This document shows, piece by piece, positions 48,228 to 56,824 of a stretch of DNA of 64,000 nt. Numbering within the stretch: position 1 is the stretch's first letter; each line of letters starts with the position of its first letter. The notes beneath the pieces were generated by a model, which saw only the letters and a list, made by a program, of their open reading frames with translations, did not search any database and was not told where the DNA came from. The position numbers and the translations under genes were made by a program. The stretch comes from Plantactinospora sp. KBS50 (GTDB lineage Bacteria; Actinomycetota; Actinomycetes; Mycobacteriales; Micromonosporaceae): positions 496,001 to 560,000 of the forward strand of contig NZ_CP022961.1 in assembly GCF_002285795.1 (NCBI RefSeq). The letters run 5' to 3'.

Positions 48228-49022
48228 TCAGGCCGCGATGGGCCGGCATACCTTGCAGGGGCGGTAGCCGGCGGTCCGGGCGTCCGCCGGATCGCCGAAC
48301 GGCACGCGGTGCGGCCCGGTGATGCGGCGGGCGTGGGCGCAGGTGGGCAGGCAGAAGATGCGGGTGGTGTCGCTGCCGATGAAGCGGGTGCCGTCGCGCG
48401 CGAGGGTGAGCGCCTCGGCGGTGTCGATGCCCTCGTCGCGGCGCAGGAGTTCGGCGGCGTCGCCCGGGCATTCGGTGTCCAGCGGCACGCCGAGGTCGTC
48501 GGTGACCCGATGGGTGGGGATGAGGACGGAGGCGGGATTGTGCAGCAGCGCGGCGCGGACGTCGTCGCCGGAGATGCCCGACCGGTGGGTCTCGGACAGG
48601 ATCCAGCCCACCGGCCGCAGTTGTCCCGGGGGTACGGCGCGGACCGCGGTCAGGATGTCGGCCTGGACCGCGCTCACGGTGTCGAGACGGACCGGCAGGT
48701 GCCGGGCCCGACCGGTCCGCACCGCCGTGGTGAGCCCCGGGATGCCGGGGCGTACGGCGCGGATGGCGGAGCGGCCGGTGCGGTCGCGGTGCCCGGTCTC
48801 GAAGGCGTCAAGGGACGGGGTGCCGCGGCGCAGGACCGCCGCGGTCACGCTGCCGTGCCCGGTGGCCACCAGCAGCGGCCCCGCGGCGGTCGGCAGGCTG
48901 ACGTAGGTGTCGTAGCGGTCGGCGGGGATGCCCGCTCGGTGCAGCACCCGCAGCGCGAAGTCCGGTGGTGTCGGCGCGGTCAGATGGTTGAACATGGTCC
49001 CGGGGTCCGCGGGGTCGTTCAT
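48228..49022 (-). CDS. permuted Ada-like protein: MGMT-like domain without acceptor Cys, C-terminal Ada zinc domain
   Basis: 264 residues. The middle has an MGMT-like fold whose active-site segment reads IPTHRV, with Thr170 in place of the acceptor Cys. The last 55 residues are an Ada metal-binding domain with four Cys (C224-x3-C228 and C256-x2-C259), so methyl-phosphotriester transfer should be possible. In E. coli Ada the zinc domain is N-terminal and an AraC HTH follows; here the order is reversed and no HTH exists. The start overlaps the sigma factor stop (ATGA), so the two are coupled. Confidence 0.8.
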   Translation of the reverse strand: MNDPADPGTMFNHLTAPTPPDFALRVLHRAGIPADRYDTYVSLPTAAGPLLVATGHGSVTAAVLRRGTPSLDAFETGHRDRTGRSAIRAVRPGIPGLTTAVRTGRARHLPVRLDTVSAVQADILTAVRAVPPGQLRPVGWILSETHRSGISGDDVRAALLHNPASVLIPTHRVTDDLGVPLDTECPGDAAELLRRDEGIDTAEALTLARDGTRFIGSDTTRIFCLPTCAHARRITGPHRVPFGDPADARTAGYRPCKVCRPIAA

Positions 49023-49603
49023 GCCGTCACCTCCTCCGGCGAGTCGGTGTCGCCCAGCAGCGAACGCAAACTCACCACGCCCCGGGCGACCTGGGCCTTG
49101 GCGGTGCCGACCGGGCAGCCCTGGACCTGGGCGACCTCGGCGTAGCTGAGGCCGACGATATGCCGCAGCACGACGGGGATGCGATGTCGTTCCGGTAGCT
49201 CGGTGAGGGCTATGACCAGCCGGCGCCGTTGTTCCGCGTTGGCGGCGTGCTCCTCCGGGCCGGGCGCGTCGTCGGCCCAGGCGCCGGCGGCCTCGTCGAG
49301 CCGGGCCACGGTGTCGGGCCGCCGTGTCCGGGTACGGACGTGATTGCGCCACACGTTGGTCGCGATGGTCAGCAGCCAGGTGCGGACGTGCAGGTCGCGT
49401 CGTCGTTGCGGCGGGTAGGTCCGCAGGGCGGTGTAGGCGCGCAGCAGGGTGTCCTGGCCGAGGTCGTCGGCGTCGGCCGCGGATCCGCTCACCCGGTGCA
49501 GGTAAGCGTGGACCGTGCTGGCGTGGATGCGGACGAGCTCGGTGAAGCCCGCGTCCACATCCTCCGCCAGCAGCGTCGTCAGCGTCTGCCCATTGGTTGC
49601 CAT
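49019..49603 (-). CDS. ECF-type RNA polymerase sigma factor
   Basis: 194 residues from an ATG at 49603 with GGAGAG upstream. Region 2 contains DADDLGQDTLLRAYTAL and TWLLTIATNVWRN. Region 4 is LPERHRIPVVLRHIVGLSYAEVAQVQGCPVGTAKAQV. First gene of the operon sigma factor - Ada-like - ogt. I infer that it replaces the AraC domain of Ada as the inducer, but no anti-sigma factor is visible. Confidence 0.93.
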   Translation of the reverse strand: MATNGQTLTTLLAEDVDAGFTELVRIHASTVHAYLHRVSGSAADADDLGQDTLLRAYTALRTYPPQRRRDLHVRTWLLTIATNVWRNHVRTRTRRPDTVARLDEAAGAWADDAPGPEEHAANAEQRRRLVIALTELPERHRIPVVLRHIVGLSYAEVAQVQGCPVGTAKAQVARGVVSLRSLLGDTDSPEEVTA

Positions 49604-50223
49604 CTTCTCTCCGAACACCGTACGGACCTGGAGGGTTGCAGCCGGAAGGACTGACGCCGGTGTCGGTGCACGCCGTAACTTTGTGATCACTATCAGATGA
49701 TGTGACGTGAGTCACACACGAAATTTTGTAAGCGGAAGCCGCAGGTCGGAACCCTTTGACCGGCGATGCGCTCCGCGCTTTCTGCCCGTTCCGTCGCAAT
49801 GGACCATCTTCACTTCGATAACTGCCGTAGTTACCGGCGTCCGGTGTCGGTCCGAGCATGTTAGCGTTCCGCTGCTCGTGTCATTTAATTCGTCGGGACA
49901 ATGCTTAAGATCAAAATCAACCGCTTGGAAGCGAGGTGTTGGGGGCGTTTCGTCAAAAGGGGTGCGATGCGATTCTTCTTCGCTGGCCACCATTGCCATC
50001 CCCCATTGAGGGCTGCCGATCTGCGGGGCGACTTCATGCTGGGTCGCGAGGGGTGAACTGGCCGCCGATCGACTCCGAGGCCTGGCCACGGAGCCGGGAT
50101 GCCGTCACATCTTCCCTGCTCAACATGCCTGTGCAACCCGATCTGGGCTTCCGGTGTTGAGGATGAGGATTGACCGCGGGCGTCGCCGTGCGCGGTCCGG
50201 AAGACGATGGCTGTGGAGGAGCG
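49604..50223. other. 620-bp divergent intergenic region
   Basis: Lies between the repair operon and the biosynthetic operon. Clearly less GC-rich than the genes, notably around 49,680-49,740 and 49,860-49,930. The 74-codon frame at 49,936-50,160 has no ribosome site and no recognisable motif. Promoters for both operons must lie here. Confidence 0.65.
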
Positions 50224-51477
50224 ATGGTGGCGAACGACGACCACAAACCATTACTGCTACTGATTGGCAGCAGTTCCCGGATCAGTCGGGAATTCATCCT
50301 TCAGTCCGTTTCGCGTCGCTATAGGTTGTGGCTCCTGCAACCCGGAGGCGTGACGTGGGAACGCGACTACGTGGTGGGTGACACCATTGTTGACAACACC
50401 GACCCGGAAGCGTTGGTGGCGGCCGCCCGCGCCATTGCGCAATCGCGCCGGGTCGACGGGGTCTTCTGCTACGACGAAGGGCTGGTCACTCCGGCGGCCT
50501 ACGTGGCGCAGTCGCTCGGGCTGCCCGGATGCGCCCCCGAGGCGATCATCGCGTGCCGAGACAAGCACGCCACCCGTACCGCCCTGGACACCGCCGGTGT
50601 GCCGCAACCGCTGTCGATCGGCGTGCGGTCGCTCGCCGAGGCCGAGGCCGCGGCCGACAAGATCGGCTATCCGGTGGTGGTCAAGCCCCGCGGCCTGGCC
50701 GGCAGCATGGGGGTGCGCCTGGCGGAGGATGCCGCCGCGCTACGTGAGGGGTACGCCGCGGCTACGGCGGTGTCCTACCCCGGCGTGCCGGTGTTCGACG
50801 TGTCCGTGCTCATCGAGGAGTTCGCCGACGGCCCGGAGATCAGCATCGACGCCGTCTTCTCCGGCGGCGAGTGCACCCCGCTGGTGCTCGCACGCAAGCA
50901 GACCGGCATGGCGCCCTTCTTCGAGGAAACCGGCCACGACGTCGATCCCGACGACGAGCTTCTCCACGATGCGACCATCGTGGACCTGCTGCGTCGCAGC
51001 CATGCCGCCCTGGGCTTCCACACCGGTGTCACCCACACCGAACTCCGGCTGACCTCGCGCGGGCCCCGGCTGATGGAGGTCAACGCCCGCCTGGGCGGCG
51101 ACATGATCCCGTTTCTGGGGCTGCTCGGCCGCGGCGTGGATGTCGCGATGGCCGCCGCAGACGTCGCCGCCGGCCGGCGCCCCGACACGGACGCACCGCT
51201 GCACCGCAGGGCGGCCGTGCGTTTCCTCTACCCGCCGCAGGACACGATCGTCGAGGCGGTCACCGTACGGCGGGACCGCTTCAGCCCCGCCGTGCACAGC
51301 GCGACCGCGATGGCCAACCCCGGCGCCACACTGCGGCTGCCCCCACGCGGCTACATCGCCCGCTATGGCCGGGTGATCGCCGTCGCCGACACCCGCGCCG
51401 AGGTGGACGCCGCGCTGGCGCAGGCCGGCCGCATCGTCGAGCTGACCGGCCGCCCGGCACCGGAGGACGCGTCATGA
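50224..51477 (+). CDS. ATP-grasp ligase 1 of the N-nitroso-type operon
   Basis: 417 residues from the ATG at 50224, GGAGGA just before it. A Rossmann-like N-domain (LLLLIGSSSRISREFIL) is followed by an ATP-grasp domain: GYPVVVKPRGLAGSMGV, the acidic EEFADGPEISIDAVF, and metal ligands LMEVNARLGGDMIPFL. The layout resembles amino-acid ligases such as carnosine synthase and BacD-type enzymes, which join a carboxylate to an amine through an acyl phosphate. First gene of an eight-gene operon; its stop overlaps the MFS start (ATGA). Confidence 0.88.
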   Translation: MVANDDHKPLLLLIGSSSRISREFILQSVSRRYRLWLLQPGGVTWERDYVVGDTIVDNTDPEALVAAARAIAQSRRVDGVFCYDEGLVTPAAYVAQSLGLPGCAPEAIIACRDKHATRTALDTAGVPQPLSIGVRSLAEAEAAADKIGYPVVVKPRGLAGSMGVRLAEDAAALREGYAAATAVSYPGVPVFDVSVLIEEFADGPEISIDAVFSGGECTPLVLARKQTGMAPFFEETGHDVDPDDELLHDATIVDLLRRSHAALGFHTGVTHTELRLTSRGPRLMEVNARLGGDMIPFLGLLGRGVDVAMAAADVAAGRRPDTDAPLHRRAAVRFLYPPQDTIVEAVTVRRDRFSPAVHSATAMANPGATLRLPPRGYIARYGRVIAVADTRAEVDAALAQAGRIVELTGRPAPEDAS

Positions 51478-52724
51478 GCGACTCCCGCCCGCCCTCGATC
51501 GGCACCACTGTCCGGCAGATTCCCGGCCGCATCTGGCTGGTGCTGTTCGGCATGCTGGTCAACCGGATCGGCAACTTCCTACAGATCTTCCTCGTGCTCT
51601 ACCTGACCCACAGGGGCTTCTCGGCCTCAGGTGCCGCCCTGGCGCTGGGCGCCTACGGCGCCGGTTCGGTCGCCGGTGTCCTGCTCGGCGGCGCCGCCTC
51701 CGACCGGCTCGGCTACGCGTGGACCATCACCGGTTCGATGACGCTGGCCGGGGCACTGACGCTGAGCCTCGTGCACCTGGACTCACTGCCGCTGATCGCC
51801 GCGACGGCCGCCGCGCTCGGGCTGGTGGCGCAGGCTTACCGGCCCGCGTCATCGGCCATGTTGGTCGAGAGCACGCCGGCCGAACAGCACGTCATGGTCT
51901 TCGCCATCTACCGGATGGCGTTCAACCTTGGCACCACGGCCGGCCCGCTGCTCGGCGCGCTGCTGCTGGCCCGCTCGTACGACCTGATCTTCTACGCCGA
52001 GGCCGCCGCGCAGCTGACCTTCGCCGCGTGCGCCTTCATCGCCCTCATCGGCCGGCCCGGAGCCCGCAGCGCCGCGGCCGGGCGCCGAACTGCCGACGGG
52101 GCACCGGCGGGCAGCTATCTGGCGGTGCTACGCGACGGCCGGTACGTGCTGTTCATGCTGGCCCTGTTCCTCAACGCCGTGGTCTACATCCAGCACACCT
52201 CGGTGCTGCCGCTGCAGATCACCGCCGACGGGCTGAGCCCCACCTTCTACGCGGCGCTGCTGTCGCTCAACGCCGTCACGGTCATTGCTCTGGAGCTGAT
52301 CCTCACCCAGTACGTGCAGCGGCTGCCCGGCCGGGTGGCAGTGGGCGTGGGCGTCGGCCTGGTCGGCGTCGGCATGAACCTCTACGCCGCGGGCCCGGCG
52401 ATGGCGATGTTCGTGATCGCCACCCTGGTGTGGACCCTCGGCGAGATCATCGGCACTCCGACCGCCTCTGCACACCCCGGCCGGGTGGCGCCCGAACACC
52501 TGCGCGGTCGCTACATCGCCGCGGCCGCGTTTCCCATGCAGATCGGCTACGCCGCCGGCCCGGTCATCGGCGTCGCGCTGTGGAGTGCCGCCGGCGAACT
52601 CGTTTGGTGGATGTGCGGTGTCGTCACGATCGTCGCGGTCCTCGCCGCGCTGGCCGGCATGAGGAGGAGAGAACCTGCCGGCGACCTTCCGGACGTCGGC
52701 GTCGTTGCTGCCACCACCCCCTGA
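51474..52724 (+). CDS. MFS transporter, likely exporter of the operon product
   Basis: 416 residues, 12 TM helices. The loop 2-3 motif is GGAASDRLGYAWTI. GTTAGPLLGALLL suits the antiporter class. It overlaps the ATP-grasp gene by 4 bp. The frame is open far upstream (to 50871), but that part is a shadow. An exporter within a biosynthetic operon usually gives product efflux and self-resistance. Confidence 0.9.
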   Translation: MSDSRPPSIGTTVRQIPGRIWLVLFGMLVNRIGNFLQIFLVLYLTHRGFSASGAALALGAYGAGSVAGVLLGGAASDRLGYAWTITGSMTLAGALTLSLVHLDSLPLIAATAAALGLVAQAYRPASSAMLVESTPAEQHVMVFAIYRMAFNLGTTAGPLLGALLLARSYDLIFYAEAAAQLTFAACAFIALIGRPGARSAAAGRRTADGAPAGSYLAVLRDGRYVLFMLALFLNAVVYIQHTSVLPLQITADGLSPTFYAALLSLNAVTVIALELILTQYVQRLPGRVAVGVGVGLVGVGMNLYAAGPAMAMFVIATLVWTLGEIIGTPTASAHPGRVAPEHLRGRYIAAAAFPMQIGYAAGPVIGVALWSAAGELVWWMCGVVTIVAVLAALAGMRRREPAGDLPDVGVVAATTP

Positions 52725-52757
52725 ACACTGCCCTTCCTCACCGACGTCAGGAGCACC

Positions 52758-53717
52758 ATGGCCTACGCACCGGGCATCGCGGAGTTCGTCGACAAGGTCA
52801 ACGCCGCCCTGCCACCCGACTTCTACACCTATCCGGTGGCGCGCCAGCGCGCCCTGTACGACGGGCTGACCGAGGCCGTCCCCACCGTGGTGCCGGACGG
52901 CGTGCGCTGGCGCGACGCCGTGACCGAGCACGACGGGCGACCCGCGCGCGTCCGCATCTACGAGCCGGCCCGCCGCGCCGGTGCCGGACTGCTGTTCTAC
53001 ATCCGCGGTGGCGGCTTCGTCATCGGCTCGCTGACCAGCCATCACAGCCTGGTCGCCGACGTGGCGCACCGCACCGGGCTGGTCACCGTCGCGGTCGACT
53101 TCGGTCTCGCGCCGGAGCACCCGTTCCCCGGCCCGTTGCTCGACTGCTACGCCGCCGTGGCCGGGGTGCTGGCCGATCCGACCGCGGCCGGGCTGCCCGA
53201 CGCCGACCCGGCCGCCGCCGTGCTCTGCGGCGAAAGCTCCGGGGCGAACATGGCGGTCGCGGTGGCCATGATGGCCCGCGACCGGGGCGGGCCGTCGCTG
53301 CGCGGGCAGGCGCTGATCAGCCCGGTGCTCGACTTCACCCGCTGGCGCTCCGGCGGCGAGGACGCCCCTCTGCTTTCCGGCGGCGAGATGGAGTACTACA
53401 CCGCCTGCTACTGCCCGGAGCCTGGACAGGTCGAGCACGAGTACGTCTCACCTCTGCTGAGCGGCACCTTCAGCGGCCTGCCGCCGGCGTACGTGGTGGG
53501 CTGCTCGATGGACTCGCTGTGTGTGGACGCTGAGAAGTACGCCACGCTGCTGCGCGAGCACGACACGCCGGTGCGGTTCGTGCTGGAGGAGGGGCTGGTG
53601 CACGCCCCGGTGCGGGCCCGCGGCATGAGCTCCGCTGCCGCCGACTTCTTCACCCGCTACTGCGCCGGAGCCGCCGCGCTGGCCGCGTGCCGCACGCCCG
53701 GAGGCGATCGTGACTGA
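52758..53717 (+). CDS. alpha/beta hydrolase (HSL/esterase type) with altered oxyanion motif
   Basis: 319 residues. Nucleophile elbow GESSGAN, late Asp (SMDSLCVDAEKYA) and His (EEGLVHAPVRA) make a complete triad. The family's HGGG oxyanion motif reads IRGGGFVIGS, with Arg for His. APEHPFPG is the usual family segment (lid side). It could hydrolyse or transfer an acyl group in the pathway. It overlaps the second ATP-grasp gene by 8 bp. Confidence 0.87.
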   Translation: MAYAPGIAEFVDKVNAALPPDFYTYPVARQRALYDGLTEAVPTVVPDGVRWRDAVTEHDGRPARVRIYEPARRAGAGLLFYIRGGGFVIGSLTSHHSLVADVAHRTGLVTVAVDFGLAPEHPFPGPLLDCYAAVAGVLADPTAAGLPDADPAAAVLCGESSGANMAVAVAMMARDRGGPSLRGQALISPVLDFTRWRSGGEDAPLLSGGEMEYYTACYCPEPGQVEHEYVSPLLSGTFSGLPPAYVVGCSMDSLCVDAEKYATLLREHDTPVRFVLEEGLVHAPVRARGMSSAAADFFTRYCAGAAALAACRTPGGDRD

Positions 53718-54987
53718 ACCGTCGGGGCCGGCCGCCGTGGTCGACCCGTATTCCTCCGGGGCGATGTTCGCCGAGTCGTTCGCCCGACACGGCGTACCGG
53801 TGGTCGCCGTCGTGACCGGACCCAAACCGCCCGAGGCGTTCGCCTCGTCGTACCGGCCGGAGGACTTCGGCGAGATCATCGTCTGCGACGGCGACGTCGA
53901 CCCGGTGATCGCCCGGCTGCGTGAGCTGGACGTGCGCTGCGTGCTCGCCGGATGTGAGTCCGGCGTCGAACTCGCCGAACGCCTCGCCCCACGGGTCACC
54001 CCGCACCTGGCCAACGTCGCGGGCCTCGCCGCGGCGCGCCGCGACAAGGCGCGGATGGCGGCGGCGGTGCGCTCGGCCGGGCTGCCCGTTATCCCGCAGG
54101 TCTGCACCGCGGACCCGGCCGAGGTCGAACGGTGGCTCGCCGCCACCGGCCTGGCCGGCGCCGACCTGGTCATCAAGCCGCCCAAGAGCGCCAGCACCGA
54201 CGGCGTGATCAAGGTGCCCGGCGCCGAGGACTGGCGCGCGGTGTTCGACCGGCAACTCGGGCGGGTCAACCAGTTCGGCGAGGTCGACGACCGGTTGCTC
54301 GTCCAGCAGTTCGTCACCGGCACCGAGTACGTCGTCGACACGTTCACCCGCGACGGCTGGCACACCCTCGTCGACGTGTGCGCCTATGGCAAGACGGTCA
54401 ACGGCCCGCACATGGCGGTCTACGACACCATGCGCTGGGTCGAACCCGAGGACCCCGCCGTCGCGGTGCTGCTGCCGTACGTCTCCGCAGTGCTCGACGC
54501 GGTCGGCGTGCGCTTCGGGCCGGCTCACGTGGAGGTCATGCTCACCGCCGACGGGCCGCTGCTGATTGAGCTGGGCGCCCGACCGCACGGCGGCGGGCAG
54601 CCCCGCTTCAACCTCAATGCCACCGGCGACTCGCAGATCGAGCGTGCCGTGCGCGCGGTCCAGGGCCTGCCCACCCCGGGCGGCTACCGGCTGCTCAAGC
54701 ACCAGACCTGCGTGTTCCACATCGCCCCGCGTTCCGGCACGGTCCGCAACGTGGCCGCGCTGTCCGGCATCCCGCAGTTGGCCAGCCACCACTTCTCCGT
54801 GCAGAACCTGGCCGACGGCGACCACGTCCCGCAGACCCGCGATCTGGTCGACAGCCTCAACTTCGGCTTCGCCATCCTGGCGCACGCCGACGCCGGACAG
54901 ATCGAGCGTGACAAGGCCGCCATCCGCGCCGGGGAACGCCGGCTGATCATCGAGGAGGGCGCCTCATCAACCTCGTCGCGTTCGTGA
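53710..54987 (+). CDS. ATP-grasp ligase 2 of the N-nitroso-type operon
   Basis: 425 residues from a GTG at 53710. N-domain VVDPYSSGAMFAESFARHGV. ATP-grasp segments are DLVIKPPKSASTDGVIKV, EYVVDTFTRDGWHTLVDV and LIELGARPHGGGQPRFN. This resembles the dapdiamide/bacilysin-type amino-acid ligases that work on unusual amino acids. Two different ATP-grasp enzymes in one operon suggest two amide-forming steps, or a ligation plus a protecting-group step. Confidence 0.88.
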   Translation: MTEPSGPAAVVDPYSSGAMFAESFARHGVPVVAVVTGPKPPEAFASSYRPEDFGEIIVCDGDVDPVIARLRELDVRCVLAGCESGVELAERLAPRVTPHLANVAGLAAARRDKARMAAAVRSAGLPVIPQVCTADPAEVERWLAATGLAGADLVIKPPKSASTDGVIKVPGAEDWRAVFDRQLGRVNQFGEVDDRLLVQQFVTGTEYVVDTFTRDGWHTLVDVCAYGKTVNGPHMAVYDTMRWVEPEDPAVAVLLPYVSAVLDAVGVRFGPAHVEVMLTADGPLLIELGARPHGGGQPRFNLNATGDSQIERAVRAVQGLPTPGGYRLLKHQTCVFHIAPRSGTVRNVAALSGIPQLASHHFSVQNLADGDHVPQTRDLVDSLNFGFAILAHADAGQIERDKAAIRAGERRLIIEEGASSTSSRS

Positions 54988-55579
54988 GCAGTTCGCTGCT
55001 GGTCATCATGACCCCGGCCCCGACCTGGCACTGATCACCCGGCTGGTCCTCGGCGGCGCGGCCTTCCGGGCCGCCCTGGCGGCGTCGCTGGGCATGGTCA
55101 GCGCCGCCGCCCTGCAGGTCGCGCTCGGCGCCGTCGGCCTGGCCTCGGTGCTGCACGACCGGCCGCAGTTGTTCACCGCGTTCCGGTGGGTCGGCGCCGG
55201 GGTGCTGCTGGCCTGGGCGGCGCTCGCGCTGCGCTCGGCCCTGCGGCCGGGCGACGCGCCGGCACTGCCGGACGCACCGTCGCGCTCCCGGTCGACGTAC
55301 CTGCAGGGTTTCCTCTGCACCGGCTCCAACCCCAAGGTCGGCATCTTTCTGATGGCCTTCCTGCCGCAGTTCGTCCCGGCCTCGGCGCCACCGGTGGCCG
55401 GCGTCACCGTGCTCGCCGCCGCCTACCTGAGCATGGGTTTCCTGTGGTTGATGATCTGGACCCGGCTCAGTCGCACCGTTGCCACCCGCTACCTGAACTC
55501 GCGTCGCGCGTCGCGCGTCGCGCAGGCCGGCACCGCGGTGGTGCTGGCGTTCTTCGCCTCGCGCATGGCCCTGACCTGA
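54966..55579 (+). CDS. LysE/RhtB-type amino-acid exporter, apparently frameshifted
   Basis: The product would have about 204 residues. The start NLVAFVSSSLLVIMTPAP is in one frame. DLALITRLVLGGAAFRAALA and all later sequence is in the next. A missing C in the CCCC run at 55018-55021 accounts for it. The rest is a normal LysE: TGSNPKVGIFLMAFLPQF and several TM helices. The start is unclear: ATC at 54966 sits 5-7 nt after GGAGGG, GTG at 54984 is the first standard start. LysE proteins export Lys or Arg, which fits an arginine-based pathway. Confidence 0.75.
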
Positions 55580-55663
55580 GGGCCACGGCCCGACCTGATC
55601 CGACCCGTACCCGCCCCGGAGTAGCGCAGCCACCCCGCACCCCGCACCGGAGGAATCGAGTTG

Positions 55664-56770
55664 ATGCCCGAGCTCAGCACGCAGAAACCGCCCGAGGACA
55701 GCCTCGCCGACATCGTCATCGACCTGTCGATGGCAGGGCTGCCCGCCACCACCGCCAAGACCCGGCGCGGGAACGCCCGCCGGCTGCGCACCGCCATCGT
55801 GCGTGCCGGCTCCCAGCAGATCGGCCGGCTCACCGCGGCCATGGAACACGCGGCCGAGGCGGCCGCCGGGACCACCACCCCGGGCCCGGAGGACACGCAC
55901 GACCCATTCCGCCTCGTCCCCCGCTGGCACTTCGCAATGCTCAACGACACCGAACGCAACGAGGCGCTCGCCCGGGCCATCCAGGAGATCGTCCGGCCCG
56001 GCGACCTGGTTCTGGACATCGGTGCCGGCGCCGGCCTGCTGGCCATGCTCGCCGCCCGGGCTGGCGCGGCCAAGGTGATCAGCTGCGAGGTCAACCCGCT
56101 GGTTGCCGAGATCGCCCGGCAGGTCGTCACCGCGCACGGCCTGTCCGACGTCGTCACCGTGGTGCCCACCTACTCCTACAACCTGCAGATCGGCCGGGAG
56201 TTGAGCCGACCGGCCGACGTCATCCTGTCCGAAATCGTCGATTGTGGCCTGATCGGCGAGGGCATCCTGCCGACGATGCGCGACGCGCGGACCCGGCTGC
56301 TCGCGCCCGGTGGGCGGCTGCTGCCCGGCCGGGCCCGGATCTACGGCGCGCTCTGCGAAAGCGAGGCGATCCACCGGCTGAACCGGGTGGACACCGCGCT
56401 GGGCTTCGACGTGAGCCTGATGAACGTGGTCGCCACCGCCGGGCATCATCCGGTCCGGCTGTCCACCTGGCCGCACACCCTGCTGACCGAAACGGCCGAG
56501 CTGGCCGAGTTCGCTTTCGCCGACGGACCGCTCGACGAGGGCAGCGCCAAGATCGCCCTGCCGGTGCAGCGGGCAGGCGTTGCGCACGGCGTGGTGGCGT
56601 GGTTCGCGATGGACCTCACCCCGACGGTCACCCTGCGCAACGACCCGGGCAATCCGGGCTCCCACTGGATGCAGGCGTACATCCCGTTCGACCAGCCCCG
56701 CCACCTCGCCGCCGGCGAGGTGCACGAGTTCACCCTGCGGTGGAGCGACACCCAGTTGCGCACCGCCTGA
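55664..56770 (+). CDS. PRMT-like arginine N-methyltransferase, SznE/StzE-like
   Basis: 368 residues from the ATG at 55664 (GGAGG upstream; a TTG precedes it). Class I SAM methyltransferase with motif I DIGAGAGLLAM (118-124) and acidic post-I CEVNP. The PRMT double-E loop SEIVDCGLIGEG gives E190 and E199, which clamp the guanidine in protein arginine methyltransferases. SznE/StzE of the streptozotocin pathway are PRMT-like enzymes that methylate free arginine. Adjacency to an SznF-like gene makes free arginine the likely substrate. The match to SznE itself is inferred from context. Confidence 0.83.
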   Translation: MPELSTQKPPEDSLADIVIDLSMAGLPATTAKTRRGNARRLRTAIVRAGSQQIGRLTAAMEHAAEAAAGTTTPGPEDTHDPFRLVPRWHFAMLNDTERNEALARAIQEIVRPGDLVLDIGAGAGLLAMLAARAGAAKVISCEVNPLVAEIARQVVTAHGLSDVVTVVPTYSYNLQIGRELSRPADVILSEIVDCGLIGEGILPTMRDARTRLLAPGGRLLPGRARIYGALCESEAIHRLNRVDTALGFDVSLMNVVATAGHHPVRLSTWPHTLLTETAELAEFAFADGPLDEGSAKIALPVQRAGVAHGVVAWFAMDLTPTVTLRNDPGNPGSHWMQAYIPFDQPRHLAAGEVHEFTLRWSDTQLRTA

Positions 56771-56824
56771 CCCACCCCACTCCGACGCCTCGCACGAGTA
56801 CCCCTCACGAGACAAGGAACGCCG

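Noticed and set aside
49936-50160. A 74-codon frame upstream of the first ATP-grasp gene, considered as a precursor peptide
   Set aside because: No ribosome site, no leader-core pattern, and the ATP-grasp enzymes resemble amino-acid ligases rather than peptide-modifying graspetide enzymes.
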